The notes under the pieces: generated by a model
What the model was told of the DNA's origin: nothing
The model's database searches: none
Seen by the model: the letters and a program-made list of their open reading frames with translations, nothing else
Program-made: the position numbers and the translations under genes
Assembly: GCF_004345855.1 (NCBI RefSeq)
Contig: NZ_SLXN01000004.1
Coordinates: forward strand, 186,001 to 250,000
DNA length: 64,000 nucleotides
Direction of reading: 5' to 3'
Source: Sphingomonas sp. BK235
GTDB lineage: Bacteria > Pseudomonadota > Alphaproteobacteria > Sphingomonadales > Sphingomonadaceae
In this document: positions 9,270-18,770 of the stretch, one piece after another
How positions within the stretch are numbered: position 1 is the first letter of the stretch
Layout: the number at the start of each line of letters is the position of its first letter

Positions 9270-9942
9270 GCGAGGGGGCGCTGGCCCCGGGTTGAGGAGG
9301 CCGTCGGATGCGCCGGTCGCCGATCTGATGGCCGCGCCCTTCCCCCGTTTCATCCGTCATCCCGGACTTGTTCCGGGATCCACTGTTCCGCGTGAGCAAC
9401 GCCTCCTGAGTACGCGGCACGCTGGATCCCGGAACAGGTCCGGGATGACGGAGCGGGTGTGGGGGGCTTCGTCACGCGCATCACGTCATCCTAGCCTCGC
9501 GCCTGGAGCCGGTCTGGGCACTCCATCCTGCCCCGTCATCCCGGACTTGGTCCGGGATCCACTCGTCCGCGTGAGCAACGCCTCCTGAGTACGCGGCACG
9601 CTGGATTCCGGAACAAGTCCGGGATGACGGAGCGGGTGTGGGGGGCTTCGTCACGCGCATCACGTCATCCTAGCCTCGCGCCTGGAGCCGGTCTGGGCAC
9701 TCCATCATACCCCTCCCCGTCATCCCGGACTTGTTCCGGGATCCACTCGTCCGCGTGAGCAACGCCTCCTGAGTACGCGGCACGCTGGATCCCGGAACAA
9801 GTCCGGGATGACGGAGGCGACGGGCGTGGCGCGACATCTCCGCTCGCGCGCCCCGTGCTCCTGCGCACGCAGGAGCCCAAGGTGACACGCGATCCGCTCG
9901 CAGCCCTGGGGCCCTGCGGGCGCAGAAACGCGGCGCCGCCGC
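9270..9942. repeat. Three tandem ~180-bp units, each with a long inverted repeat
   Basis: No gene is supported in these 673 bases. A unit beginning GTCATCCCGGACTTG starts at 9356, 9535 and 9719. The first two are complete (179 and 184 bp) and the third ends at about 9814. Each unit opens with a palindrome-flanked block, GTCATCCCGGAC...GTCCGGGATGAC, enclosing a GCGTGAGCAACGCCTCCTGAG core. A non-palindromic spacer follows, containing CTAGCCTCGCGCCTGGAGCC. A separate short hairpin, GCTCCTGCG-CA-CGCAGGAGC, sits at 9857-9876. The region lies between convergent msrA and tsaC. Confidence 0.85.
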
Positions 9943-10869
9943 CTACCGCTGCGCCGCGCGGCGCAGCCGGTCGTTGATCGCCACGCCCACGCCCGCCTCC
10001 GGCACCGGCGCCACCGCGATCCGTGCGCGCGCGCTCGCGTCGGCGCGGTGGAGCGCATCGAACAGCCGCGCCGCCGCCTCGACCGGGTCGCCCGCCGCCG
10101 ACAAGGTGTCGTCGCCCGCCACCGCGCCATAGCCGATCAGCCACTCGTCCGCCTCTGCGGCCACCGCCTCCAGCCGCAGCGGCTTGCGCGGCGCATAGTG
10201 GCTCGCGAGCTGCCCCGGCGCGCTGACATGCGCGGTCGCCCCCGGCACGACCGGCAACACCGCGCGCAGCATCTCCGCGGTGACCGGGCCGGGGCGCAGG
10301 ATCGTCCGCCCCGCTACGATCGTCGACTCCACCCCCGCCGCGGTCGCGCCGTCGTCGAGGATCAGCGGCACCGAAGCGCCGAGACTCGCCGCGACATGCT
10401 CGGCGCGGGTCGGGCTGATCGCGTTGCTCGCGTTGGCCGAAGGGGCCGCCAGCGGCGCGCCGCTCGCCGCCAGCAGCGCGCGCATGGCGCGGTGCGCCGG
10501 CACGCGCAACGCGATCGTGTCGAGCCCCGCGGTGACGAGCGACGCCACCCCCGCCCCCTCCTGCAAAGGCAGCACCAAGGTCAGCGGACCCGGCCAGAAG
10601 CGCGCCGCCAGCTCCCGCGCGTCGTCGTCGAACAGCGCCAGCGCCTCCGCCGCGGCGAGGTCGAGCACGTGGACGATCAAAGGGTTGAAGCTGGGCCGCC
10701 CTTTCGCGGCGTAGATCCGCGCCACGGCGGCCGAATCACGCGCGTCGGCGGCGAGGCCGTAGACCGTCTCGGTCGGCACCGCGACGATCCCGCCGGCGCG
10801 GATCGCCGCCGCCGCCGCCGCGACCGCGGCCGTGCCGTAGCGTCGGATCTCGGGGAGTTGAGCGCTCAT
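9943..10869 (-). CDS. tsaC: L-threonylcarbamoyladenylate synthase, long Sua5 type
   Basis: Makes threonylcarbamoyl-AMP from threonine, bicarbonate and ATP, the first step of tRNA t6A37 formation. The YrdC domain (about residues 10-200) shows PTETVYGLAADA, KGRPSFNPLIVHV, ARFWPGPLTLV and APSANASNAISPT. A C-terminal Sua5 domain (about 210-308), linked through GQLASHYAPRKP, makes this the 308-residue Sua5 form. ATG 10869 begins the conserved region and lies 36 bp from the divergent acyl-CoA dehydrogenase start. The partner gene tsaB lies elsewhere in the window (34939-35589). Confidence 0.93.
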   Translation of the reverse strand: MSAQLPEIRRYGTAAVAAAAAAIRAGGIVAVPTETVYGLAADARDSAAVARIYAAKGRPSFNPLIVHVLDLAAAEALALFDDDARELAARFWPGPLTLVLPLQEGAGVASLVTAGLDTIALRVPAHRAMRALLAASGAPLAAPSANASNAISPTRAEHVAASLGASVPLILDDGATAAGVESTIVAGRTILRPGPVTAEMLRAVLPVVPGATAHVSAPGQLASHYAPRKPLRLEAVAAEADEWLIGYGAVAGDDTLSAAGDPVEAAARLFDALHRADASARARIAVAPVPEAGVGVAINDRLRRAAQR

Positions 10870-10905
10870 CGCGGCGGGTATAGCGAGGGCGCACAGGAGA
10901 GAGAA

Positions 10906-12576
<1,671 letters not shown>

Positions 12577-13026
12577 AGGAGGCCGAGGGCGTGTGGTGGG
12601 GAGGAGTGCTCCGCCTCCTCCTAGCGCCACCCCGGCGCACGCCGGGGTCCAGTTGGGAAAGCCGACGTGGGAGCCACGACCGTCCCCCACCTGGGCCCCG
12701 GCGTCCGCCGGGGCGGTATGGGAGAAACGCACGCGCCGACCTCGTCCGAGTGCCCCGGCGCAGGCCGGGGCCCAGTGGGGGACGCCGGTGAGACTCACCC
12801 CCGTTTACCAGCTGCACGCGGGCGCCCGTCGGGGCGGTATGGGGAGAGCTCACGCGCCGACCTCAACCGCGTTCCCCGGCGAAGGCCGGGGCCCAGTTGG
12901 GTAGGCGCCGGTGAGACTCACCCCGGTCTTCCCACCTGGGCCCCGGCCTGCGCCGGGGCACGCGGGTCGCCGTCGTGCGGCTTCGAACGTCGTTCACGCG
13001 GAGCAACTTAGCGACAGGCGGCCCGC
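12577..13026. repeat. REP-like array of alternating CCCCGGCG palindromes
   Basis: No gene is supported here. Palindromes of the form CCCCGGCG-NN-CGCCGGGG or CCCCGGCG-NN-GGCCGGGG lie at about 12630, 12692, 12753, 12874 and 12941, with a degenerate copy near 12820. The flanking CCAGTTGGG tag alternates in orientation, so the units point head-to-head and tail-to-tail. A ~122-bp larger period is also seen: GGGGCGGTATGG occurs at 12710 and 12832, and GGTGAGACTCACCCC recurs. The array separates a plus-strand gene from a minus-strand gene. Confidence 0.8.
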
Positions 13027-13512
13027 TCACTCCCCCGACGGGCACCCGCTCGCCGGGTTCGGCCCCGCGCCCTCGGGGTACCAGCGCGCCACCTTGCGGT
13101 CCTCGTCATAGTAGCAGACCGCGCCCGAGCCGCCGTCGGGCGCCAGCGCGATCGCCCAATTGTGCGGCCCGCAATTGTGCGGCTCGCAGCCGTAGGAGAG
13201 CACCCGCCCCTCGACCTCGGCGATCGGCGTGGCGGTGACGTCGCGGCCGAGCACGCGCGCGCGCACCGCTTCGTCGGGCACCGCCGCCGCCACCGCCGCG
13301 CGCACCGCCGGGTCGGCCAGGAAGCTGCCGCCCCCCGCGACCGCGTCGGTCGGATAATGGCCGACGTAGCGCGCCAGCGCCGCGACCGGCGTGGCGGCGG
13401 CGCTGGGCGACGCGCTGGGCGTCGCGGCGGGCGCGGCGTTGCCGGGCTGGTCGGGCTGCTGCTGGCAGGCGGCGAGCGCGGCAAAGGCCGCGAGGGAGAT
13501 CAGGCGTCGCAT
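13027..13512 (-). CDS. Hypothetical lipoprotein
   Basis: A 161-residue protein with a lipoprotein signal: a positively charged start (MRRLIS), a short hydrophobic stretch, and the lipobox LAAC with the lipidated Cys16. A Pro/Ala/Ser-rich linker follows (about residues 17-45), then a globular part. That part has a Cys-containing block YGCEPHNCGPHNWAIAL and a second block GAVCYYDEDRKVARWYPEG. No family is recognised; the second half resembles small inhibitor- or binding-type domains of envelope lipoproteins, but this is only an impression. ATG 13512 is fixed by the signal sequence. Confidence 0.75.
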   Translation of the reverse strand: MRRLISLAAFAALAACQQQPDQPGNAAPAATPSASPSAAATPVAALARYVGHYPTDAVAGGGSFLADPAVRAAVAAAVPDEAVRARVLGRDVTATPIAEVEGRVLSYGCEPHNCGPHNWAIALAPDGGSGAVCYYDEDRKVARWYPEGAGPNPASGCPSGE

Positions 13513-13528
13513 CACGCCCGACAACGCC

Positions 13529-13885
13529 TCAGCCGTCGACTCGTTCGAGCAGGTCGGTCGCGTCGAGCCCGAGCAGGTCGATCCGCTCGCGGATACGCGG
13601 CCATTGGTGCGCGACGAAATCCTCGCGCTCGGCGCGGCGCAGCCGCTCCGCCGCCCCCGCCAGCACGAACATGCCGACGCCGCGGCGCACCTCGACATAG
13701 CCGTCGTCCTGGAAGCTCTGATAGGCCTTGGCGACGGTGAGCGGGTTGGCGCCATGCTCGGCGGCGAGCGCGCGCACCGAGGGGAGCTGGTCGCCCGCGG
13801 CATAGTCGCCGCGCAGGATCGCCGCGGCGATCGTGCCGCGTAGCCGGAGATAGACCGGCGAGTCGTCGCTGCTCAGCGCTGCCAT
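13529..13885 (-). CDS. GntR-family regulator, YtrA subfamily
   Basis: A 118-residue repressor-type protein. The N-terminal winged helix-turn-helix (about residues 10-75) contains PVYLRLRGTIAAAILRG, LPSVRALAAEHGANPLTVAKAY and VEVRRGVGMFV, all GntR hallmarks. The C-terminal part is only about 45 residues, the short helical dimerisation tail that defines the YtrA group. YtrA regulators normally control an adjacent ABC transporter; none is next to it. The promoter probably lies in the AT-rich stretch TATTATATC just upstream of the ATG, which leaves a very short leader. Confidence 0.85.
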   Translation of the reverse strand: MAALSSDDSPVYLRLRGTIAAAILRGDYAAGDQLPSVRALAAEHGANPLTVAKAYQSFQDDGYVEVRRGVGMFVLAGAAERLRRAEREDFVAHQWPRIRERIDLLGLDATDLLERVDG

Positions 13886-13928
13886 GCTGATATAATACAC
13901 TAGGGGGCCGCGCTGTCGAGTCCGCTTG

Positions 13929-14417
13929 CTACGCGCGCGGACGAAGACTCGCGTCATTGCGGCAGCACGGCGCGGCGGGGCAGCCGCATCTCGCCACTAA
14001 CCGTGCGTTGGCGAGATGCGCGCCCGCGAGCAGCACACCCCCCAGGCTCGTCAACCACCGCTCGAGCGAGGCGTCGCCGCCGAGTGAGTCGACCGCGAGC
14101 GCACCAGTGCCGAGCAGCGCCAGCGCGACCGCCGCCACCAGCGCGGGCGCGGTGCGCGCGTGGCGTCGCCAGCCGAGCCCCATCGCCGCCGTGCTGGTCG
14201 GCACCGCCACGGCGAAGGCGATGACGTGGAGTTGCTCGGGCAATGTCACGACAGCGGCGAGCGCGGGCAGCGCGGCGAGCAGCAGCGGCAACAGCAGACA
14301 ATGGACGAGGCACAGCGCCGAGGCGGCGACCGCGGCGCGATCGAGCCATGCACGCGGCGCGTCACGCGCCGGCGTGGGAGAGCGGCTAGGGCTAAACACG
14401 TCGATCGGCTCGCACAA
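13929..14417 (-). CDS. MerC-domain membrane protein
   Basis: A 162-residue inner-membrane protein with about four hydrophobic segments. The first segment carries the MerC signature ALCLVHCLLLPLLLAALP with paired cysteines, and a Cys-rich tail CGCPAAPCC closes the protein. MerC proteins carry mercuric or other metal ions across the inner membrane, but most chromosomal copies outside mer operons, as here, are of unproven function and may relate to zinc. The start is uncertain: the frame opens with TTG at 14417, GTG at 14399 is an alternative, and neither has a good ribosome-binding site. Confidence 0.75.
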   Translation of the reverse strand: MCEPIDVFSPSRSPTPARDAPRAWLDRAAVAASALCLVHCLLLPLLLAALPALAAVVTLPEQLHVIAFAVAVPTSTAAMGLGWRRHARTAPALVAAVALALLGTGALAVDSLGGDASLERWLTSLGGVLLAGAHLANARLVARCGCPAAPCCRNDASLRPRA

Positions 14418-14424
14418 GGGAGGT

Positions 14425-14438
14425 GATGTTGTATCATC
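14425..14438. promoter_or_regulatory. Possible operator upstream of the MerC-like gene
   Basis: An imperfect palindrome, GATGTTGTATCATC, sits a few bases upstream of the MerC-like start. It could be a metalloregulator (Zur/Fur-like) site or chance; only the symmetry and the AT-rich setting support it. The remaining bases up to 14618 hold no convincing gene. Confidence 0.25.
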
Positions 14439-14618
14439 GCACGCGAGCTGATCCGTGACAAGCGAGGCGATCGCGGCCGAGCGCGTCCGCCTCGCCGGCG
14501 GTGGTCACCCTCCGGGGCGACCGCTGCGCTGCGGCAGGCCGCCCCTCATGGTGCCGGGCGCGCACCCGGACGAGGCGGCAGCGCCCCGCCGGTTCGCACC
14601 ACGCCCTTGCCCGCGCGC

Positions 14619-15197
14619 TTACCCCGCCCAGTCGCTCCACAGCGTCGCGGGATCGGGGCGGGGTCGTTCCTCGAGCGGGCGGCCGGGGGTGCCGATGAAC
14701 AGGAAGCCCGCGATCCGCTCGGGTGCGGCACCGAAGAGGTCGCGCACCGCGTCGGAGAAGGCGGGCCAGCCCGTCAGCCACCCCCCCGCGAACCCGTGCG
14801 CATGCGCCGCATGGAGCAGGTTCATGCACGCCGCCCCCGCGGACAGCTCCTGCTCCCACAAGGGAATATGGCTCTCCAGCCGCGGCGACGACAGCGCCAC
14901 CACCAGAGCGGGCGCCTGACGCGCGAACTGGTCGATCGCCTCGCACTCGAGCCGCGCCGCGGCGGGCCGCTCGGCGCGATAGGCCTCGACCAGCCGCGCC
15001 GCCAGCGCGTCACGCCGCGCGTCGGGGACGATCACGAAGCGCCACGGCGCCAGCTTGCCGTGGTCGGGGGTGCGCCCGGCGAGCAGGATCATCGCGACGA
15101 GCTGGTCGTGCGTCGGCCCGGGCGCGACGAGGTCGCGCGGCTTGCCCGAGCGGCGCGTGGCGAGCAGCGCGAGCGGCGAGGAGAGGTCGTTGAACAT
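14619..15197 (-). CDS. Nitroreductase-family flavoprotein (YdjA-like)
   Basis: A 192-residue FMN-dependent NAD(P)H oxidoreductase of the small YdjA branch. It starts with the flavin-binding arginines in LLATRRSGKPRDL and continues with PDHGKLAPWRFVIV, SAGAACMNLLHAAHAHGFAGGW and FLFIGTPGRPLEERPRP. These match the fold's FMN contacts, although the physiological substrate of this branch is not known. It stands alone on the minus strand, divergent from the POT transporter, with a promoter region of about 120 bp between them. It is not closely similar to the second nitroreductase at 35591-36193. Confidence 0.85.
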   Translation of the reverse strand: MFNDLSSPLALLATRRSGKPRDLVAPGPTHDQLVAMILLAGRTPDHGKLAPWRFVIVPDARRDALAARLVEAYRAERPAAARLECEAIDQFARQAPALVVALSSPRLESHIPLWEQELSAGAACMNLLHAAHAHGFAGGWLTGWPAFSDAVRDLFGAAPERIAGFLFIGTPGRPLEERPRPDPATLWSDWAG

Positions 15198-15315
15198 CGC
15201 CGGGACAGATAGCGCGCCCGGGAGATATTTACAGCGGCGCGCGAGACGCTAGTCTCCGCCGCAACCATCGGCGCCGCCCGCGCGCGCGCCGCGCCCCTCA
15301 CCGGAGCCGCTCTCC

Positions 15316-16932
15316 TTGCCCATCATTCCCTCGATCGCGCTCGGCTTTCTCGTCCTGTTGCTGGGGGGCGGGATCGCCGCCGCGGTCAAGCCCGGCGAGG
15401 AATTCGCGGGCCATCCCAAGGGCCTGTACGTCCTTTTCTTCGCCGAGATGTGGGAGCGCTTCTCCTATTACGGCATGCGCGCGCTGCTGATCTTCTACCT
15501 GACCAAGCATTGGCTGTTCGACGACGGCAAGGCCAATCTGATCTACGGCGCTTATACCTCGCTGGTGTATATCACCCCGGTATTGGGCGGGTATCTCGCC
15601 GATCGCTACCTCGGCCAGCGGCGCGCGGTGCTCTACGGCGCCGCGCTGCTCACTCTGGGTCATCTGCTGATGGCGGTGGAGGGCAACGGCGGTCAGGCCT
15701 CCGCGGCGATCAACGTCTTCTGGCTCGCGCTCGCCTTCATCATCGTCGGCTCGGGCTTCCTCAAGGCCAATATCTCGGTGATCGTCGGCCAGCTCTACCC
15801 GCTCACCGACATCCGGCGCGACGGCGCCTATACGATCTTCTACATCGGCATCAACACGGGTGCCGCGCTCGGCACGATCCTGGCCGGCTGGCTGGGCGAG
15901 ACCTATGGCTGGTCCTACGGTTTCGGCGCGGCGGGGATCGGCATGCTGCTCGGGCTGGTCGTGTTCATGCTCGGCAAGCCGCTGCTCAAGGGCCAGGGCG
16001 AGGCGCCGCGCGCGCTGGCGCGGTCGCTCGAATGGACGCTCTACGCGATCGGCATCGCCGCTGTGGGGGTGATCTGGCTGCTGATCCAATATCAGGACGT
16101 GATCCAGACGCTGCTGATGGTCTCGGGCGTCGCGCTGCTCGGCTATGTGCTGTTCGCCTCGCTCAAGCTGGAGCCGCACGCGCGCGACCGGATGTTCGCG
16201 GTGCTCTTCCTGATCGCGCTCAACCCGCTGTTCTGGGGGCTGTACGAACAGGCCGGCGGCAGCCTCAACCTGTACACCGACCGCTTCGTCGACCGCGGCG
16301 GCGTGCCCGCCTCGCTGTTCCAGTCGGTCAACCCGATCTACATCGTGCTGCTCGGCCCGATCTTCGCCGCGCTCTGGGTGTTCCTCGGGCGGCGCGGCTG
16401 GGAACCCTCGGCCCCGGCCAAGTTCGGGCTGGCGCTGGTGCAGGTGGCGCTGAGCTTCCTGCTCTTCGTCTGGGGGGCGCGGCTTTACGGCGCGGCGCTG
16501 ACCCCGGTGTACCTCGTCTTCATGATCTACTTCTTCCAGACCTCAGGCGAATTGTGCCTGTCGCCGGTCGGCCTGTCGGCGATGAACCGGCTGGCGCCGC
16601 GCCACCTCGCCAGCCTGATCATGGGCGCATGGTTCTACATGACCGCGGTGGGCAATTTCGTCGCGGGCAAGATCGGCGAGGCGACCGGCGGCGGCGAGGG
16701 CGGCACGATGACGCGCGACGGCACGCTGGCGGTGTACGAGACGATCGGCTGGTGGGCGATGGGTATCGCCGTGCTGGTGCTGCTGGTGAGCCCGCTGGTG
16801 CGCCGCCTGATGCACCTCGACACGCTGCGCGACCACGACGACGCGCACGCCATGGCGGGTGAGGCCGAGCTGGCCGAGCCGCAGGCGGCGGGGTTCGACA
16901 GCGCCAGCGCGACGCGCTCGACCCGATCCTGA
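15316..16932 (+). CDS. Proton-dependent oligopeptide transporter (POT/PTR2 family)
   Basis: A 538-residue MFS-fold inner-membrane symporter for di- and tripeptides. The E-x-x-E-R proton-coupling motif is in FFAEMWERFSYYGMRALL (first membrane helix). The PTR2 signature region GSGFLKANISVIVGQLY and the later FYIGINTGAALG are intact, and about twelve to fourteen membrane spans are evident. The start is TTG 15316, in a region without a closer ATG; GGAGCC upstream is a modest ribosome-binding site. The cytosolic C-terminal tail is Ala/Glu-rich. Confidence 0.9.
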   Translation: MPIIPSIALGFLVLLLGGGIAAAVKPGEEFAGHPKGLYVLFFAEMWERFSYYGMRALLIFYLTKHWLFDDGKANLIYGAYTSLVYITPVLGGYLADRYLGQRRAVLYGAALLTLGHLLMAVEGNGGQASAAINVFWLALAFIIVGSGFLKANISVIVGQLYPLTDIRRDGAYTIFYIGINTGAALGTILAGWLGETYGWSYGFGAAGIGMLLGLVVFMLGKPLLKGQGEAPRALARSLEWTLYAIGIAAVGVIWLLIQYQDVIQTLLMVSGVALLGYVLFASLKLEPHARDRMFAVLFLIALNPLFWGLYEQAGGSLNLYTDRFVDRGGVPASLFQSVNPIYIVLLGPIFAALWVFLGRRGWEPSAPAKFGLALVQVALSFLLFVWGARLYGAALTPVYLVFMIYFFQTSGELCLSPVGLSAMNRLAPRHLASLIMGAWFYMTAVGNFVAGKIGEATGGGEGGTMTRDGTLAVYETIGWWAMGIAVLVLLVSPLVRRLMHLDTLRDHDDAHAMAGEAELAEPQAAGFDSASATRSTRS

Positions 16933-17027
16933 CCGACATCAATCGACACGCGACAGACGCGCGCGGCTGAGCCATCATGCCCGCACGACGCGACCGCGGC
17001 TCACGCGGCGCGCGCACGGGAGAGACG

Positions 17028-18680
17028 ATGCCGCCGCTGCTCGGGCTGATGCAGGACATGCCGCTGACGGTCGACCGCTTCCTCGACCATGCGGCGACAT
17101 GGCACCCGCGCCGCGAGATCGTCTCGCGCGACGCCGCCGGCGAGGTGAGCCGCACCGACTACGCCGGGCTGTACCGCACCGCCAAGCAGGTGTCGGCCGC
17201 GCTCGCCTCGCTCGGCATCGCGCCCGGCGACCGCGTCGCGACCCTGGGGTGGAACGGCTTCCGCCACCTCGCCGCCTGGTACGGCGCCACCAACATGGGC
17301 GCGGTGCTCCACACGCTCAACCCGCGGCTGTTCCCCGACCAGATCCGCTACATCGCCGACCATGCCGGCGACCGGCTGCTCTTCGCCGATCCCGAATGCG
17401 CCGCGCTGGCGCAGCGGCTGCTGCGCGAGGTGCCCTCGCTCGAGCGGATCGTCTATCTGTGCGGCGCGGACGCGCTGCCCGAGCCGGGCGCGCTCGCCTT
17501 CGACGAGCTGGTCGCCGCGCAGCCGGTCGATCACCCCTGGGGCGGGTTCGACGAGCGCGCCGCCTGCGGGCTGTGCTACACCTCGGGCACCACCGGCCTG
17601 CCCAAGGGCGTGCTCTACTCGCACCGCTCCAACTGGCTGCACACGATGATGGCGCTCCAGCACGACGCGATGGGGCTCTCCGCGCGCGACACGCTGCTGC
17701 TGGTGGTGCCGATGTACCATGCCAACAGCTGGGGCGTGGTCTATTCGGCCCCCGCGGTCGGCGCCAAGCTGGTGCTGCCGGGGCAGCGGATGGACGGTAC
17801 CTCGCTCTACGAGCTGATCGAGCAGGAGCAGGTCACCTTCTCCGCCGCGGTGCCGACGGTGTGGCAGGGGCTGCTCCAGCACCTGCGCGGCACCGGGCGC
17901 GGCTTCACCGCGCTGGAGCGCGTGATCATCGGCGGCGCCGCCCCGCCCGAGGCGCTGATCCGCGCTTTCCAGGACGATTACGGCGTCGAGGTGGTGCAGG
18001 GCTGGGGCATGACCGAGACCTCGCCGCTGGCGACGCTCTCCTCCCCCACTGCGGAGGTGCTGGCGCAGCCCTATGACGAGCAGGTGCGGCGCAAGGCGAT
18101 GCAGGGGCGCCCGGTGTGCGGGCTGGAGCTGCGGCTGGTCGACGACGCCGGCGCGGTGCTGCCGCACGACGGCGCCACCGCGGGGCGGCTGCTGATCCGC
18201 GGCCCGACGATCGCGCGCGCTTATTACGGCGAGGCGGGGGAGGCGGTCGACCCCGAGGGCTGGTTCGATACCGGCGACGTCGCGGTGATCGACCAGGCCG
18301 GCTATATGCGCATCACCGATCGCGCCAAGGACATCGTCAAGTCGGGCGGCGAGTGGATCAGCTCGATCGAGATCGAGAATCTCGCCACGGCGCACCCCTC
18401 GGTGGCGATCGCGGCGGTGATCGGCGTGGCGCATCCGGTGTGGGGCGAGCGACCGCTGCTGCTGGTCCAGCCCGCGCCGGGCGCGAGCTGCGCCAGGGAG
18501 GAGCTGCTCGCCTTCCTCGACGGCAAGATCGCGCGCTGGTGGATGCCCGACGACGTGCTGGTGGTCGAGTCGATCCCGCTCGGCGCCACGGGCAAGATCG
18601 ACAAGAAGCTGCTGCGCGAGCGGCTGCGCGACTATCGCCTGCCCGACGAGGGCGAGGGCGAGGCCGCACCCGCCGCCTGA
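17028..18680 (+). CDS. Fatty-acid--CoA ligase (ANL superfamily)
   Basis: A 550-residue AMP-forming acyl-CoA synthetase. The ATP-binding loop is YTSGTTGLPKGV near residue 183, followed by PMYHANSWG, GWGMTETSPLATL (A5 motif), GWFDTGDVAVID (A7) and ITDRAKDIVKSGGEWISS (A8); the C-terminal catalytic lysine lies in GATGKIDKKLLRE. The 'MYHANSWG' version and the length fit the medium/long-chain group related to dodecanoyl/3-methylmercaptopropionyl-CoA ligases. ATG 17028 follows CGGGAGAGAC. It faces a second ligase gene convergently, with a 90-bp gap. Confidence 0.88.
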   Translation: MPPLLGLMQDMPLTVDRFLDHAATWHPRREIVSRDAAGEVSRTDYAGLYRTAKQVSAALASLGIAPGDRVATLGWNGFRHLAAWYGATNMGAVLHTLNPRLFPDQIRYIADHAGDRLLFADPECAALAQRLLREVPSLERIVYLCGADALPEPGALAFDELVAAQPVDHPWGGFDERAACGLCYTSGTTGLPKGVLYSHRSNWLHTMMALQHDAMGLSARDTLLLVVPMYHANSWGVVYSAPAVGAKLVLPGQRMDGTSLYELIEQEQVTFSAAVPTVWQGLLQHLRGTGRGFTALERVIIGGAAPPEALIRAFQDDYGVEVVQGWGMTETSPLATLSSPTAEVLAQPYDEQVRRKAMQGRPVCGLELRLVDDAGAVLPHDGATAGRLLIRGPTIARAYYGEAGEAVDPEGWFDTGDVAVIDQAGYMRITDRAKDIVKSGGEWISSIEIENLATAHPSVAIAAVIGVAHPVWGERPLLLVQPAPGASCAREELLAFLDGKIARWWMPDDVLVVESIPLGATGKIDKKLLRERLRDYRLPDEGEGEAAPAA

Positions 18681-18770
18681 CGCGCGCGGCGCGAGCGGGA
18701 GCCCGGTGCCGCCAGCGCTCTCCTCGCGGGGCCTGCCCGCTTCAGCGCCGCTGGCTCCTCCCCTCGCCCG

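Noticed and set aside
9356..9814. CRISPR array
   Set aside because: The repeating unit is about 180 bp with no alternating unique spacers, and no cas gene is present.
9292..9888. Short frames inside the 180-bp tandem repeat region
   Set aside because: They translate the palindromic repeat itself and recur with it.
14434..14946. Overlapping frames between the MerC-like gene and the nitroreductase
   Set aside because: They overlap the nitroreductase in other frames and have no motif or ribosome-binding site.
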